Notes: generated by a model from the letters alone, not told the origin. Positions 8,679 to 19,339 are shown, numbered from the stretch's first letter. The stretch: 64,000 nt of DNA from Pseudomonas rhizophila (GCF_003033885.1 NZ_CP024081.1:3162046-3226045), one strand, 5' to 3'. Translations and numbers: made by a program.

Positions 8679-9569
8679 CTATGCCCTTTTCCCTGGCAGA
8701 TCGATTTGTGCGTCCAGTAAGGACATGAAAGCCCGTGCAGCATTCGACAGCGTCCGTTCGGTGTGCAAGATATAGCCTAGCTGGCGACTGAGCTGTATGC
8801 CCGGCAAAGGAATGCGTGCCACCTGTTCATCGAGCATGGTGCGCGGCAGGACGCTCCAGGCCAGGCCGATGGAGACCATCATTTTTATGGTTTCCAGATA
8901 ATTCGTGCTCATGGCGATGTTCGGCGTCAGGCCCTGGGCTTCGAACAGGCGTTGAACAATGTGGTGGGTAAAGGTATTGCCGCCGGGGAAAACCGCCGGA
9001 TGCAAGGCGATGTCTGCCAGGCTGACCGGGCCGTTGTCCAACAGCGCGTGTTCCGGCGCCACCACGAAATCCAGGGGGTCGTCCCACACCGGCGTGGCGC
9101 GTACCAGCGTGTGCGGTTCCGGGGCCAGGGTGATGACCGCCAGCTCCGCCCGGCCGTGGAGAATTTCTTCGTAGGCCACTTCCGAATCGAGGAACTGAAT
9201 ATCCAGCGCCACCTCAGGGTAGCGTCGGGTGAACTCCCTCAATAGAGGTGGCAGCCGATGCAGGCCGATATGGTGGCTGGTGGCGAGCGTCAGGCGTCCG
9301 GTCACTTCGCCGGTCAGGTTGGTCAGGGCGCGGCGGGTGTCATCCAGCACGTTCAGAATCTGATAGGCCCGTGGCAGAAGGGCTCGGCCAGCCTCGGTCA
9401 GGCCGACTTCTCGACCGAGCCGATCGAACAGACGCACTTTGAGCTGTTGCTCCAGCCCGGCGATACGCTTGCTGATGGCCGGCTGGGTCAGGTGCAGGCG
9501 TTCACCGGCGCCGGAGAAACTGCCGGTCTCGGCGATGGCGATAAAGGCGTTAAGGCTGGCGAGGTCCAT
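8679..9569 (-). CDS. LysR family transcriptional regulator
   Basis: 296-residue LysR regulator. The N-terminal winged helix-turn-helix covers residues 1-60 (FIAIAETGSFSGAGERLHLT, then QPAISKRIAGLE), and the periplasmic-binding-like effector domain runs from about 90 to 290. ATG at 9569 is preferred over an upstream in-frame start because the LysR family begins exactly at MDLASLNAF. It is transcribed divergently from leuC, the classic LysR arrangement, and is therefore a likely regulator of the leucine genes and of itself. The effector is unknown. Confidence 0.92.
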   Translation of the reverse strand: MDLASLNAFIAIAETGSFSGAGERLHLTQPAISKRIAGLEQQLKVRLFDRLGREVGLTEAGRALLPRAYQILNVLDDTRRALTNLTGEVTGRLTLATSHHIGLHRLPPLLREFTRRYPEVALDIQFLDSEVAYEEILHGRAELAVITLAPEPHTLVRATPVWDDPLDFVVAPEHALLDNGPVSLADIALHPAVFPGGNTFTHHIVQRLFEAQGLTPNIAMSTNYLETIKMMVSIGLAWSVLPRTMLDEQVARIPLPGIQLSRQLGYILHTERTLSNAARAFMSLLDAQIDLPGKRA

Positions 9570-9725
9570 GGTCGTCCTGGTCGAATTCCAAATGGTTATG
9601 CAAAGCATGAAAAATATGAATTTGAGTTATTTAATGTAGCCTCATAAGATCAGCCTCACAAGCCAAGGGGTTATTGATTCACTCAAGACCCGGGGCATAG
9701 AAACAAGCTGATGAGGAACCGTCTG
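9570..9725. promoter_or_regulatory. Divergent LysR-leuC intergenic region
   Basis: 156 bases between divergent start codons. The AT-rich part (about 9597-9652) is the natural place for back-to-back promoters and LysR operators. I could not fix a single T-N11-A site with confidence. The leuC Shine-Dalgarno (GAGGA, 9712-9716) is visible. Confidence 0.5.
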
Positions 9726-11144
9726 ATGGCCGGCAAAACGCTCTACGACAAGCTCTGGGATTCGCATTTGGTCAAGCAGCGCGACGATGGTTCGGCGCTG
9801 ATCTACATCGACCGTCACATCATCCATGAAGTGACTTCGCCGCAAGCCTTCGAAGGCCTGCGTCTGGCCGGGCGCAAGCCGTGGCGCATCGATGCCAATA
9901 TCGCGACCCCGGACCACAACGTACCGACCACGCCGGAGCGCAAGGGCGGCATCGAAGCCATTGCCGATCAGGTGTCGCGCTTGCAGGTTCAGACCCTTGA
10001 CGATAACTGTGACGAATACGGCATCGTTGAATTCAAGATGAATGACGTGCGCCAGGGTATCGTTCACGTCATTGGCCCGGAGCAGGGCGCGACTTTGCCC
10101 GGCATGACCGTGGTCTGCGGCGACTCCCATACTTCCACCCATGGTGCGTTTGGCGCCTTGGCCCACGGCATCGGCACCTCCGAGGTCGAGCACGTGCTCG
10201 CTACCCAGTGCCTGGTCGCCAAGAAAATGAAAAACATGCTGGTGCGCGTCGAGGGCAAGCTGCCGTTTGGCGTGACCGCCAAAGACATCGTCCTGGCCGT
10301 GATCGGCAAGATCGGCACTGCCGGTGGTAACGGCCATGCCATCGAGTTCGCCGGCAGCGCCATCCGCGATTTGTCCGTGGAAGGGCGCATGACCATCTGC
10401 AACATGTCCATCGAAGCCGGCGCTCGTGTCGGGCTGGTGGCCGCCGATGAAAAAACCGTGGAGTACGTCAAGGGCCGTCCGTTCGCCCCCAAGGGCGCCG
10501 AGTGGGACATGGCGGTGCAAGCCTGGAAAGACCTGGTTTCCGATGCCGACGCGCAGTTCGACACCGTGGTCGAACTCGACGCGACGCAAATCAAGCCGCA
10601 AGTCAGCTGGGGCACTTCCCCGGAAATGGTCCTGGCCGTGGACCAGAACGTTCCCGATCCTGCCCAGGAGATGGATCTGGTCAAGCGAGACTCCATCGTC
10701 CGCGCCCTGAAATACATGGGTTTGAGCGCCAACCAGGCGATCACCGACATTCAGTTGGACCGTGTGTTCATTGGCTCCTGCACCAACTCGCGGATCGAAG
10801 ACCTGCGCGCAGCGGCGGTGATCGCCAAGGGCCGCAAAATCGCCTCGACCATCAAGCAGGCCATCGTGGTGCCAGGCTCGGGCCTGGTGAAGGCCCAGGC
10901 GGAAGCCGAAGGTCTGGACAAGATTTTCCTCGAGGCCGGTTTCGAATGGCGTGAGCCTGGGTGCTCGATGTGCCTGGCGATGAACCCGGACCGTTTGGAG
11001 TCGGGCGAGCATTGCGCCTCCACCTCCAACCGTAACTTCGAAGGCCGTCAGGGCGCCGGTGGCCGTACGCATCTGGTCAGCCCGGCCATGGCCGCCGCCG
11101 CCGCCGTCAACGGCCGTTTCGTCGACGTCCGTGAATTGATCTGA
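9726..11144 (+). CDS. leuC: 3-isopropylmalate dehydratase large subunit LeuC
   Basis: 472 residues; with LeuD it isomerises 2-isopropylmalate to 3-isopropylmalate in leucine synthesis. Aconitase-family signatures are present: [10 protein letters not shown] near residue 134, and 4Fe-4S ligand cysteines in [11 protein letters not shown] and in [12 protein letters not shown] at 9726 follows GAGGA by 9 bases and yields the standard start [12 protein letters not shown]; the frame also has an ATG at 9711. It is followed 11 bases later by leuD, so the two subunits are co-translated from one message. Confidence 0.97.
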   Translation: MAGKTLYDKLWDSHLVKQRDDGSALIYIDRHIIHEVTSPQAFEGLRLAGRKPWRIDANIATPDHNVPTTPERKGGIEAIADQVSRLQVQTLDDNCDEYGIVEFKMNDVRQGIVHVIGPEQGATLPGMTVVCGDSHTSTHGAFGALAHGIGTSEVEHVLATQCLVAKKMKNMLVRVEGKLPFGVTAKDIVLAVIGKIGTAGGNGHAIEFAGSAIRDLSVEGRMTICNMSIEAGARVGLVAADEKTVEYVKGRPFAPKGAEWDMAVQAWKDLVSDADAQFDTVVELDATQIKPQVSWGTSPEMVLAVDQNVPDPAQEMDLVKRDSIVRALKYMGLSANQAITDIQLDRVFIGSCTNSRIEDLRAAAVIAKGRKIASTIKQAIVVPGSGLVKAQAEAEGLDKIFLEAGFEWREPGCSMCLAMNPDRLESGEHCASTSNRNFEGRQGAGGRTHLVSPAMAAAAAVNGRFVDVRELI

Positions 11145-11155
11145 AGGAGCGCAGC

Positions 11156-11800
11156 ATGAAAGCTTTTACCCAGCACACTGGTCTTGTCGCGCCTTTGGAT
11201 CGTGCCAACGTCGACACCGACCAGATCATCCCCAAGCAGTTTTTGAAGTCGATCAAGCGCACCGGCTTCGGCCCGAACCTGTTTGACGAGTGGCGCTACC
11301 TGGATGTGGGCCAGCCGTACCAGGACAACTCCAAGCGCCCTTTGAACAAGGATTTCGTCCTCAACGCCGAACGTTACCAAGGCGCCAGCGTGTTGCTGGC
11401 CCGCGAAAACTTCGGCTGCGGCTCCAGTCGCGAACACGCGCCATGGGCCCTTGAAGAGTACGGCTTTCGCAGCATCATTGCGCCGAGCTACGCCGACATC
11501 TTCTTCAACAACAGCTTCAAGAACGGCTTGTTGCCGATCATCCTGAGCGACGCTGAAGTCGATGAGTTGTTCCAGCAGGTCGAGGCCAACCCCGGCTATC
11601 AACTGCAGATCGACCTGGCGGCCCAGACCGTGACCCGTCCTGACGGCAAGGTGTTGCGTTTCGAGATCGATGCATTCCGTAAGCACTGCCTGCTCAACGG
11701 TCTGGACGACATCGGCCTGACCTTGCAGGACGGCGAGGCGATTGCCACGTTCGAGGCCAAGCACCGGGCGAGCCAGCCTTGGTTGTTTCGGGATGCTTGA
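11156..11800 (+). CDS. leuD: 3-isopropylmalate dehydratase small subunit LeuD
   Basis: 214 residues, the usual length for the swivel-domain partner of LeuC. It starts [20 protein letters not shown] and carries the substrate-binding loop [15 protein letters not shown] near residues 83-97. GAAGGAGC in front of the ATG is a strong ribosome binding site. A REP pair separates it from the following methyltransferase gene. Confidence 0.97.
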   Translation: MKAFTQHTGLVAPLDRANVDTDQIIPKQFLKSIKRTGFGPNLFDEWRYLDVGQPYQDNSKRPLNKDFVLNAERYQGASVLLARENFGCGSSREHAPWALEEYGFRSIIAPSYADIFFNNSFKNGLLPIILSDAEVDELFQQVEANPGYQLQIDLAAQTVTRPDGKVLRFEIDAFRKHCLLNGLDDIGLTLQDGEAIATFEAKHRASQPWLFRDA

Positions 11801-11822
11801 TCTTGTGTAAGGCGTGAAGATG

Positions 11823-11902
11823 CCATCGCGAGCAGGCTCGCTCCCACATTGGATTTGCGGCGCTGACAAAATCCCTTGTGGGAGCGAGCCTGCTCGCGAT
11901 GA
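11823..11902. repeat. REP inverted pair (REPIN-like) after leuD
   Basis: Two REP palindromes in opposite orientation (11823-11850 and 11876-11902) separated by about 25 bases, able to fold into one long hairpin. Confidence 0.85.
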
Positions 11903-11935
11903 CGCCAGAACAGACCCAGCCAAAAGGAAGTCCCC

Positions 11936-12700
11936 ATGACCAGCACCGCCCACAGTCAGGTCGTACAAAAGCAATTCGGTGAACAGGCTTCGGCCTATCT
12001 GAGCAGTGCTGTGCACGCCCAGGGCACTGAGTTCGCCCTGCTGCAGGCTGAGCTTGCCGGGCGCGGCGAGGCCCGTGTGCTGGACCTGGGCTGCGGCGCT
12101 GGGCACGTGAGTTTCCATGTGGCGCCGCTGGCCGGTGAAGTGGTGGCCTACGACCTGTCCCAGCCAATGCTTGACGTTGTAGCTACGGCGGCAGCGGATC
12201 GTGGCCTGAGTAACATCACCACGGTGTGCGGCGCCGCCGAACGCCTGCCGTTCGCTGACGCTGAGTTCGACTTCGTGTTCAGCCGCTATTCGGCGCATCA
12301 TTGGAGCGACCTGGGCTTGTCGCTGCGGGAAGTGCGCCGGGTGCTCAAGCCGGGTGGAGTGGCGGCGTTCATTGATGTCCTGTCACCCGGCATGCCGTTG
12401 TTGGACACGTACCTGCAAAGCGTTGAGGTGCTGCGTGACACCAGCCATGTTCGCGATTATTCGGCCGGCGAGTGGTTGCGCCAGGTCAGCGAGGCGGGGT
12501 TGCATACCCGCAGCACCACGCGCCAGCGTCTGCGCCTGGAGTACCAGTCGTGGGTCGAGCGCATGCGCACCCCCGAAGTGATGCGTGGGGCGATCCGTGA
12601 GCTGCAGCGATCGATGGGTGTTGAGGTGCGTGAATATTTTGAGATTGAGGCCGATGGTTCGTTCAGTACAGACGTACTGGTGCTGTGGGCCGAGCGATAG
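11936..12700 (+). CDS. Class I SAM-dependent methyltransferase
   Basis: 254 residues, Methyltransf_11/UbiE-like fold. SAM-binding motif I is VLDLGCGAGHVSFHV (about residues 47-61), an acidic motif II residue lies in VVAYDLSQPM, and motif LKPGGVAAFIDVLSP is typical of the family. The substrate is not evident. It sits between leuD and leuB, a position I recall as conserved in Pseudomonas, although nothing in leucine synthesis needs a methyltransferase. GAAGGAAG-like ribosome binding site at about 11925-11930. Confidence 0.88.
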   Translation: MTSTAHSQVVQKQFGEQASAYLSSAVHAQGTEFALLQAELAGRGEARVLDLGCGAGHVSFHVAPLAGEVVAYDLSQPMLDVVATAAADRGLSNITTVCGAAERLPFADAEFDFVFSRYSAHHWSDLGLSLREVRRVLKPGGVAAFIDVLSPGMPLLDTYLQSVEVLRDTSHVRDYSAGEWLRQVSEAGLHTRSTTRQRLRLEYQSWVERMRTPEVMRGAIRELQRSMGVEVREYFEIEADGSFSTDVLVLWAER

Positions 12701-12751
12701 CACTTTTTCCGGCCAGTCCAAGCGCGGGCCGACAGAGCAAACGAGGAAAAC

Positions 12752-13834
12752 ATGAGCAAGCAGATTCTGATTCTCCCAGGCGACGGTATTGGCCCGGAAA
12801 TCATGGCCGAAGCGGTCAAGGTCCTAGAGCTGGCGAACGACAAGTACGGCCTGGGCTTTGAACTCAGCCACGATGTGATCGGCGGCGCTGCGATCGACAA
12901 GCATGGCGTCCCCCTGGCCGATGAAACCCTGGATCGCGCGCGTGCCGCCGATGCCGTACTGCTGGGCGCCGTGGGCGGCCCGAAATGGGACAAGATCGAA
13001 CGCGACATCCGTCCTGAGCGCGGCCTGCTGAAGATCCGTGCGCAACTGGGCCTGTTCGGCAATCTGCGTCCGGCAATCCTCTACCCGCAACTGGCCGACG
13101 CTTCGAGCCTGAAGCCGGAAATCGTTTCGGGCCTGGACATCCTCATCGTCCGTGAACTGACCGGCGGTATCTACTTCGGCGCCCCGCGCGGCACCCGTGA
13201 GCTGGATAATGGCGAGCGCCAGGCCTACGACACCTTGCCGTACAGCGAGAGCGAAATCCGCCGTATCGCCCGGGTCGGTTTTGATATGGCGCGGGTGCGC
13301 GGCAAAAAACTGTGCTCGGTGGACAAGGCCAACGTCCTGGCTTCCAGCCAACTGTGGCGCGAAGTGGTCGAGCAGGTGGCCAAGGATTACCCGGACATCG
13401 AACTGAGCCACATGTACGTCGATAACGCTGCCATGCAACTGGTGCGCGCGCCCAAGCAGTTCGACGTGATCGTCACCGACAATATGTTCGGTGACATCCT
13501 GTCCGATGAAGCCTCGATGCTCACCGGCTCCATCGGCATGCTGCCGTCGGCCTCCCTGGATGCCAACAACAAAGGCATGTACGAGCCATGCCACGGTTCG
13601 GCGCCGGACATTGCCGGGCAGGGCATTGCCAACCCGTTGGCAACCATCCTGTCGGTGTCGATGATGCTGCGCTACAGCTTCAGTCTCAATGACGCGGCTG
13701 ATGCCATCGAGAAGGCGGTCAGTGTGGTATTGGATCAAGGTTTGCGCACGGGCGACATCTGGTCGACCGGTTGTACCAAAGTCGGTACGCAGCAAATGGG
13801 CGATGCAGTAGTCGCCGCGTTGCGTAATCTGTAA
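12752..13834 (+). CDS. leuB: 3-isopropylmalate dehydrogenase LeuB
   Basis: 360 residues; NAD-dependent oxidative decarboxylation of 3-isopropylmalate in leucine synthesis. Visible signatures: GDGIGPEI near residue 9, the substrate-binding region with [20 protein letters not shown], the motif YFGAPRG, and the metal-binding acid region [20 protein letters not shown]. Length and start agree with the family; the ATG follows GAGGAAAAC. It precedes asd by 54 bases. Confidence 0.97.
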   Translation: MSKQILILPGDGIGPEIMAEAVKVLELANDKYGLGFELSHDVIGGAAIDKHGVPLADETLDRARAADAVLLGAVGGPKWDKIERDIRPERGLLKIRAQLGLFGNLRPAILYPQLADASSLKPEIVSGLDILIVRELTGGIYFGAPRGTRELDNGERQAYDTLPYSESEIRRIARVGFDMARVRGKKLCSVDKANVLASSQLWREVVEQVAKDYPDIELSHMYVDNAAMQLVRAPKQFDVIVTDNMFGDILSDEASMLTGSIGMLPSASLDANNKGMYEPCHGSAPDIAGQGIANPLATILSVSMMLRYSFSLNDAADAIEKAVSVVLDQGLRTGDIWSTGCTKVGTQQMGDAVVAALRNL

Positions 13835-13888
13835 TCTTTGCGGCCCACCGCTTCGACGGTGGCCCACTTTTGTATAGGTGTAGTTGCG

Positions 13889-15001
13889 ATGAAACGTGTA
13901 GGTCTGATCGGTTGGCGCGGCATGGTCGGTTCCGTGCTCATGCAGCGAATGCTGGAAGAGCAGGATTTCGATCTCATTGAACCGGTGTTTTTCACCACCT
14001 CCAATGTCGGTGGCCAGGGCCCGTCCGTGGGCAAGGACACCGGTGCGCTCAAGGATGCCTACAGCATTGACGAGCTCAAGACCCTCGACGTGATCCTGAC
14101 CTGTCAGGGTGGCGACTACACCAGCGAAGTCTTCCCAAAACTGCGTGAAGCCGGCTGGCAGGGTTACTGGATCGACGCCGCCTCCAGCCTGCGCATGCAG
14201 GACGACGCCGTGATCATTCTCGACCCGGTGAACCGCAAGGTCATCGACCAGCAACTGGACGCGGGCACCAAGAACTACATTGGCGGCAACTGCACCGTCA
14301 GCCTTATGCTGATGGGCCTGGGCGGCCTGTTCGAGGCCGGTCTGGTGGAGTGGATGAGTGCCATGACCTATCAGGCGGCCTCCGGGGCCGGCGCGCAGAA
14401 CATGCGTGAACTGATCAAGCAAATGGGTGCGACCCACGCCGCTGTCGCCGATGACCTGGCCAACCCGGCCAGTGCCATCCTGGACATCGATCGCAAGGTC
14501 GCCGAGGCGATGCGCAGCGATGCGTACCCGACCGAGAACTTTGGCGTGCCGTTGGCCGGCAGCCTGATCCCGTGGATCGACAAGGAACTGCCGAACGGCC
14601 AGAGCCGTGAAGAGTGGAAGGCCCAGGCCGAAACCAACAAGATCCTCGGTCGCTTCAAGAGCCCGATCCCGGTGGACGGCATCTGCGTGCGTATCGGTGC
14701 CATGCGCTGCCACAGCCAGGCGCTGACCATCAAGTTGAACAAAGACGTGCCGATCGCCGACATCGAAGGGCTGATCAGCCAGCACAACCCTTGGGTCAAG
14801 CTGGTGCCGAACAACCGCGAAATCAGCATGCAGGAGCTGAGCCCGACCAAGGTCACCGGCACCTTGAACGTACCAGTGGGTCGTCTGCGCAAGTTGAACA
14901 TGGGCTCGCAATTCGTCGGTGCCTTCACCGTCGGCGACCAGTTGCTGTGGGGCGCGGCCGAACCGCTGCGTCGCATGCTGCGGATTCTGCTCGAGCGTTG
15001 A
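13889..15001 (+). CDS. asd: Aspartate-semialdehyde dehydrogenase Asd
   Basis: 370 residues, the gamma-proteobacterial type (longer than the roughly 330-340 residue form). Reduces aspartyl phosphate to aspartate semialdehyde for lysine, threonine, methionine and diaminopimelate synthesis. The NADP-binding start is [15 protein letters not shown] and the catalytic cysteine near residue 135 is in [10 protein letters not shown]; the active-site [10 protein letters not shown] is also present. ATG at 13889 is chosen because the NADP-binding motif begins right there; the in-frame upstream TTG at 13838 would give an unusual extension. Confidence 0.96.
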   Translation: MKRVGLIGWRGMVGSVLMQRMLEEQDFDLIEPVFFTTSNVGGQGPSVGKDTGALKDAYSIDELKTLDVILTCQGGDYTSEVFPKLREAGWQGYWIDAASSLRMQDDAVIILDPVNRKVIDQQLDAGTKNYIGGNCTVSLMLMGLGGLFEAGLVEWMSAMTYQAASGAGAQNMRELIKQMGATHAAVADDLANPASAILDIDRKVAEAMRSDAYPTENFGVPLAGSLIPWIDKELPNGQSREEWKAQAETNKILGRFKSPIPVDGICVRIGAMRCHSQALTIKLNKDVPIADIEGLISQHNPWVKLVPNNREISMQELSPTKVTGTLNVPVGRLRKLNMGSQFVGAFTVGDQLLWGAAEPLRRMLRILLER

Positions 15002-15020
15002 TCGGTCTCTGCTGTGAAAG

Positions 15021-15053
15021 AACCCGTGCCTTGTGAGAGGTGCGGGTTTTTTT
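15021..15053 (+). terminator. Terminator after asd
   Basis: AACCCG-TG-CCT paired with AGG-TG-CGGGTT followed by a run of Ts, 20 bases after the asd stop. Confidence 0.75.
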
Positions 15054-15078
15054 ATGGGAACGGTGTCGTCCGTGACAT

Positions 15079-15158
15079 CGCCATCGCGAGCAAGCTCGCT
15101 CCCACAGTGGATCTTCAGTGGCCACAACACCTGTGGGAGCGAGCTTGCTCGCGATGGG
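15079..15158. repeat. REP inverted pair between asd and usg
   Basis: REP elements at 15080-15109 and 15132-15157 in opposite orientation. Confidence 0.85.
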
Positions 15159-15251
15159 GCCAGTACAACCACTGCAAACTCCCCTGCCAATTGCCTGCAT
15201 ACCCCCCACCCGGTAAAGTGCCGCTCCCCACGTTTTACCTGAGGTAGACCC

Positions 15252-16262
15252 ATGAGCCAGTCCTTTGATATTGCCGTGATCGGCGCCACCGGTACTGTCG
15301 GCGAAACCCTTGTCCAGATTCTCGAAGAGCGTGACTTCCCGATCGGCAACCTGCACCTGCTGGCCAGCAGCGAGTCGGCGGGAAGCTCGGTGATGTTTCG
15401 CGGCAAAAATGTGCGGGTGCGCGAAGTCGACGAATTTGATTTCGGCAAAGTCCAACTGGTGTTTTTTGCCGCCGGCCCGGCGGTGACCCTGAGCTTCGCC
15501 CCGCGTGCCACGGCGGCCGGTTGCGCGTTGATTGACCTGTCCGGCGCCCTGCCGCCTGAGCAGGCGCCGCAGATCGTGCCGGAAGCCAACGCCGGGCTGC
15601 TGGCGAGTCTGAGCAAGCCGTTTCAAGTCAGCAGTCCCAGTGCGTCGGCGACCGCGCTGGCCGTGGTGCTGGCGCCGCTGCGCCAATGCCTGGCGTTGCA
15701 GCGCATCAGCCTGACCGCCAGTCTCGCTGTGTCCGCTCAGGGCCGCGTCGCCGTCAGTGAACTGGCCCGTCAGACTGCCGAGTTGCTCAATGCACGTCCC
15801 CTTGAACCGAAATTTTTCGATCGGCAGATGGCGTTCAACCTGCTGGCTCAGGTGGGTACCCCGGACGAGCAGGGTCACACGCTGCTGGAAAAGCGTCTGG
15901 TGCGTGAATTGCGTCAGGTGCTGGAACAGCCTTCGTTAAAGATTTCCGTCACTTGCATTCAAGCCCCGGTGTTTTTTGGCGATAGCTTTAGCGTGACTGT
16001 GCAGGCAGCCGGCGCCGTCGACCTGGCGAAAGTCAACGCAGCCTTGGAGGCGGCACCCGGCATCGAGCTGGTGGAGGCGGGCGATTACCCGACCCCGGTG
16101 GGCGATGCGGTAGGGCAGGATGTAGTCTACGTTGGACGTGTGCGCGGGGGGATCGATGACCCGGCGGAACTAAATATGTGGCTGACGTCAGATAACGTAC
16201 GCAAGGGCGCGGCGCTCAATGCTGTGCAAGTGGCTGAGTTGTTGATAAAAGACCTGCTGTAA
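15252..16262 (+). CDS. usg: USG-1-like aspartate-semialdehyde dehydrogenase paralogue
   Basis: 336 residues with the full fold of Asd (N-terminal GATGTVGETLVQILEE, dimerisation/C-terminal domain). Where active enzymes have N-C-S/T around the catalytic cysteine, this protein reads QVSSPSASATAL: the cysteine is replaced by serine. It is therefore probably not an active dehydrogenase. The gene follows asd in the same orientation, separated by a terminator and REP pair, and precedes fimV. The role of USG-1 proteins is unknown. Confidence 0.85.
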   Translation: MSQSFDIAVIGATGTVGETLVQILEERDFPIGNLHLLASSESAGSSVMFRGKNVRVREVDEFDFGKVQLVFFAAGPAVTLSFAPRATAAGCALIDLSGALPPEQAPQIVPEANAGLLASLSKPFQVSSPSASATALAVVLAPLRQCLALQRISLTASLAVSAQGRVAVSELARQTAELLNARPLEPKFFDRQMAFNLLAQVGTPDEQGHTLLEKRLVRELRQVLEQPSLKISVTCIQAPVFFGDSFSVTVQAAGAVDLAKVNAALEAAPGIELVEAGDYPTPVGDAVGQDVVYVGRVRGGIDDPAELNMWLTSDNVRKGAALNAVQVAELLIKDLL

Positions 16263-16470
16263 AAGATACTTGGCAACAATTTGTCGAATGATTCTAGCTG
16301 GGCGCTATGCTTGGCCAGAGTGCTGAAGGCGAACCTCCCTCTCGGGGCTTTCCCCGAGCATGAGTGAAACGATCGCGCGCGCCGTTGCTTCGGGGGGCGC
16401 GCAATGCCTTACGGCAGCGGCATCAACACCTTCTCGCTGGCCGAGGAATGTTCAAACAAAGGAAGAGGCT

Positions 16471-19035
16471 ATGGTTCAAGTTCGCAAACTGGTGTTAGCA
16501 ATAGCGGCCGCCTCGGCGCTGTCCTCCGGTATGGCGCAAGCACTCGGGCTCGGGGAATTGACCCTGAAGTCGCCGCCGAACCAGCCTCTGGTCGCCGAGA
16601 TCGAGCTGCTCGACGTCCAGCAATTGACCGCCGCCGAAGTCGTGCCGAGCCTGGCCTCGCCCGAGGAGTTTGCCAAGGCCGGAATCGACCGCCAGGCGTT
16701 TCTCAATGACCTGACCTTCACCCCGGTAATCAATGCCAATGGCAAGAGCGTCTTGCGGGTGACTTCCAGCCAGCCGCTGTCGGAGCCGATGGTCAAGTTT
16801 CTGGTGCAGGTGATGTGGCCCAATGGCCGTCTGCTGCGCGACTACAGCGTGTTGATCGACCCTTCCAAATTCTCCCCCCAGGCGGCTGATGCCGCCCGGA
16901 CGAAGCCTTCCCAGGTCGTCTCCACGCCGGTGACGGGCGCCACCAAGCCTTCCCAATACACCACCACGCCGCGCGATACACTTTGGGAAATTGCCGCCAA
17001 GGTGCGCAACGGCGGGTCGATCCAGCAAACCATGCTGGCGATCCAGGCGTTGAACCCGGACGCATTCATCAACGGCAACATCAATCTGCTCAAGACCGGC
17101 AAGGTATTGCGTCTGCCGGACCCGGTGCAAAGCACCGCGTTGCCGCAACCCCAGGCTATCGCTGAAGTGGCTGCGCAGAATGCCGCCTGGCGCCAGGGGC
17201 GGCGGGGCGTTGCGCGTTCCGGCCAGCAGCAGTTGGACGGTACCAAGCGTGGTGGCAGTCAAGCTGCACCGGCCCAGGCGGCCGGTCGCGATAATCTGAG
17301 TCTGGTCTCCGCCGAGGCCGCGAAGGCCGGCGCCAAAGGCGCTGCCGGCGATGCCCAAGCCCTGAGCAACCAGCTCGCGGTCACCCAGGAAAGCCTCGAT
17401 TCGGCTCGCCGCGACAATGAAGAGCTCAAAAGCCGCATGGCGGATCTGCAGAGCCAACTGGACAAGCTGCAGCGCCTGATCGAGCTGAAGAACAATCAGC
17501 TGGCCAAAATGCAGGCTGATGGTGTCGCCGTACCGCCGCTCGATGAGTCGGCCCCGGCGATGTCGGCAGAATTGACGCCGGACCCAACGGCACAAGCTCC
17601 TGCGCCCGCGCCTGAAGCGACGCCGCCCGCGACTCCCGTGGAGCCAGCTCCGGCAGCGTCCAGCGAACAAAAGTACAACGATCTGCTGACCAATCCGATC
17701 CTGTTGGGTCTGGTTGGCGGTGGCGCGTTGATCCTGCTGTTGTTGCTGCTGTTGCTGGCCCGTCGCCGCAAGGCGCAACAGGAAGCCGAGAAGCACTTGC
17801 GCATGGCCCGAGCCCTAGAGGAGGAGGCTGATTTCTCCCCGGAGCTCGATCTGCCCCCGAGCAGCTTCGAGGGCATTGAAGTTCCACCGCCAAGCGTAAA
17901 GCTCGAACCAAAACCCGCTCCTGCGCCAGCGCCCAAGCCAGCCCCGGTGATTGCGCCCGTGATCGTCACGCCGCCGATCGCCGCGCCATTGGTGGCTCCG
18001 GCTGCCGAGCGTTCCGACGATGTGCTAGGTCAGGCCCAGTCCCACATTGATCGTGGTCGTTTGAATCAGGCGGCCGATCTGCTTGAGCAAGGCATTAAGG
18101 CCGAGCCTCAGCGCAGCGACCTGCGCCTGAAACTGATGGAAGTCTACGGTCAGCAGGGCGACCGCGATGCTTTTGTTGCCCAAGAGCGCCAATTGGTGGC
18201 CAACGGCGAAAACTATGCCCAGGTCGAACAGCTCAAAAGCCGTTTCCCGGCCATGGTGGTCGCCACCACTGCCGGTCTGGCCGCCGCGGCAGTCGCTGCC
18301 GAGCTGGACGCCCAGTACGTCAAGGATTTGCTGGAAGATACGCCGCCCACCGATGAGGAGCTCGACAGCGCCTTCGACCTGAGCCTTGAGGATCTGGAAG
18401 CCGCACCGGCAACGCCTGAGCCAGAGCCTGTCGTCGAGCTGGATGCATTCCCGTCCGATGATGACCTGGACTTCGAATCGTTGCTCAAGCAGCAGACCGA
18501 GGCCAATGAAAGCCTGGATGACCTGTCGGAGTTCGACCTTGACCTGGGTGCCGACGCCCCGGCGCCGACGCCGGCCCTGGCCGACGAAGACTTCCTGCTG
18601 GACCTGGATGACGACCTCAAGGGCCTGGATGAGCCTGCCGTCCAAACCCCTGCGGTGGCCGACACCCCGTCTGACGACCTTGAGCTGCCGGAAGATTTCG
18701 ACCTATCCCTGGCCGATGAAATGGACGAGCAAGACAAACCCAAGGACGCCTTCGAGTCCGAACTGGACGATGTCAATGCCGAGCTTGAGCGCCTGTCCGA
18801 CAGCCTCGCTCAGCCGACTTTTACTGCTGAAGACGCGTTGGCCAGTGCCGACGATGAGCCGGATTTCGACTTCCTCAGCGGTACCGATGAAGTGGCGACC
18901 AAGCTCGATCTGGCCCAGGCCTACATCGACATGGGTGACAACGATGGTGCCCGGGATATCCTCGGCGAAGTCCTCAGCGAAGGCGATGCCACGCAAAAGA
19001 GCGAGGCGCAGGAAATGTTGTCGCGCCTGGCCTGA
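16471..19035 (+). CDS. fimV: FimV-family polar/peptidoglycan-binding protein
   Basis: 854 residues. Inner-membrane hub linked in P. aeruginosa to type IV pilus assembly, twitching and polar localisation. Signal peptide with cleavage after AQA (residue 24); FimV N-terminal domain; LysM peptidoglycan-binding domain about 165-215; coiled coil about 300-345; proline-rich stretch; one membrane segment about 407-428 (leucine-rich, followed by ARRRK); very acidic cytoplasmic region; C-terminal TPR-like FimV domain about 808-854. ATG at 16471 follows GGAAGAGG; the frame is open further upstream but lacks a signal peptide there. The annotation of domain limits is approximate. Confidence 0.93.
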   Translation: MVQVRKLVLAIAAASALSSGMAQALGLGELTLKSPPNQPLVAEIELLDVQQLTAAEVVPSLASPEEFAKAGIDRQAFLNDLTFTPVINANGKSVLRVTSSQPLSEPMVKFLVQVMWPNGRLLRDYSVLIDPSKFSPQAADAARTKPSQVVSTPVTGATKPSQYTTTPRDTLWEIAAKVRNGGSIQQTMLAIQALNPDAFINGNINLLKTGKVLRLPDPVQSTALPQPQAIAEVAAQNAAWRQGRRGVARSGQQQLDGTKRGGSQAAPAQAAGRDNLSLVSAEAAKAGAKGAAGDAQALSNQLAVTQESLDSARRDNEELKSRMADLQSQLDKLQRLIELKNNQLAKMQADGVAVPPLDESAPAMSAELTPDPTAQAPAPAPEATPPATPVEPAPAASSEQKYNDLLTNPILLGLVGGGALILLLLLLLLARRRKAQQEAEKHLRMARALEEEADFSPELDLPPSSFEGIEVPPPSVKLEPKPAPAPAPKPAPVIAPVIVTPPIAAPLVAPAAERSDDVLGQAQSHIDRGRLNQAADLLEQGIKAEPQRSDLRLKLMEVYGQQGDRDAFVAQERQLVANGENYAQVEQLKSRFPAMVVATTAGLAAAAVAAELDAQYVKDLLEDTPPTDEELDSAFDLSLEDLEAAPATPEPEPVVELDAFPSDDDLDFESLLKQQTEANESLDDLSEFDLDLGADAPAPTPALADEDFLLDLDDDLKGLDEPAVQTPAVADTPSDDLELPEDFDLSLADEMDEQDKPKDAFESELDDVNAELERLSDSLAQPTFTAEDALASADDEPDFDFLSGTDEVATKLDLAQAYIDMGDNDGARDILGEVLSEGDATQKSEAQEMLSRLA

Positions 19036-19054
19036 GGTGATCGGGTAAACAAAA

Positions 19055-19081
19055 GCGGCAGCCGGTGAGGCTGCCGTTTTT
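19055..19081 (+). terminator. Terminator after fimV
   Basis: CGGCAGCC-GGTGA-GGCTGCCG followed by TTTTTG, 20 bases after the stop. Confidence 0.8.
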
Positions 19082-19114
19082 GTTTGGGATGGAGTTTAGG
19101 GTGGCTGGCGGGCC

Positions 19115-19212
19115 TCATCGCGAGCAGGCTCGCTACCACAGAGGTTCTCGGGTATTCATAAATCCTGCGCCCAGCACAAATCCCTTGTGGGAGCGAGCCT
19201 GCTCGCGATGGC
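19115..19212. repeat. REP inverted pair between fimV and truA
   Basis: Elements at about 19115-19140 and 19186-19212 in opposite orientation; the left copy has a base change (CTACCACA instead of CTCCCACA). Confidence 0.8.
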
Positions 19213-19339
19213 GCCAGTACATTCAACACATGACCACCGGTTGGACTGGCATCCCATCCCGCCGGCCTTATAATGCCCGCCTTTGCGTACTTCAGCAGGC
19301 TGTAATTCCTTGGCAAACATAGACAACCCGGCCGCCGAA

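Noticed and set aside
9642-11072. 476-residue frame opposite leuC
   Set aside because: Shadow of leuC with histidine/glycine-rich translation and no recognisable motif.
12824-15616. 930-residue open frame on the minus strand opposite leuB, asd and usg
   Set aside because: Long antisense frames are common in GC-rich DNA; it runs across three well-supported plus-strand genes, shows no domain and has biased, low-complexity composition.
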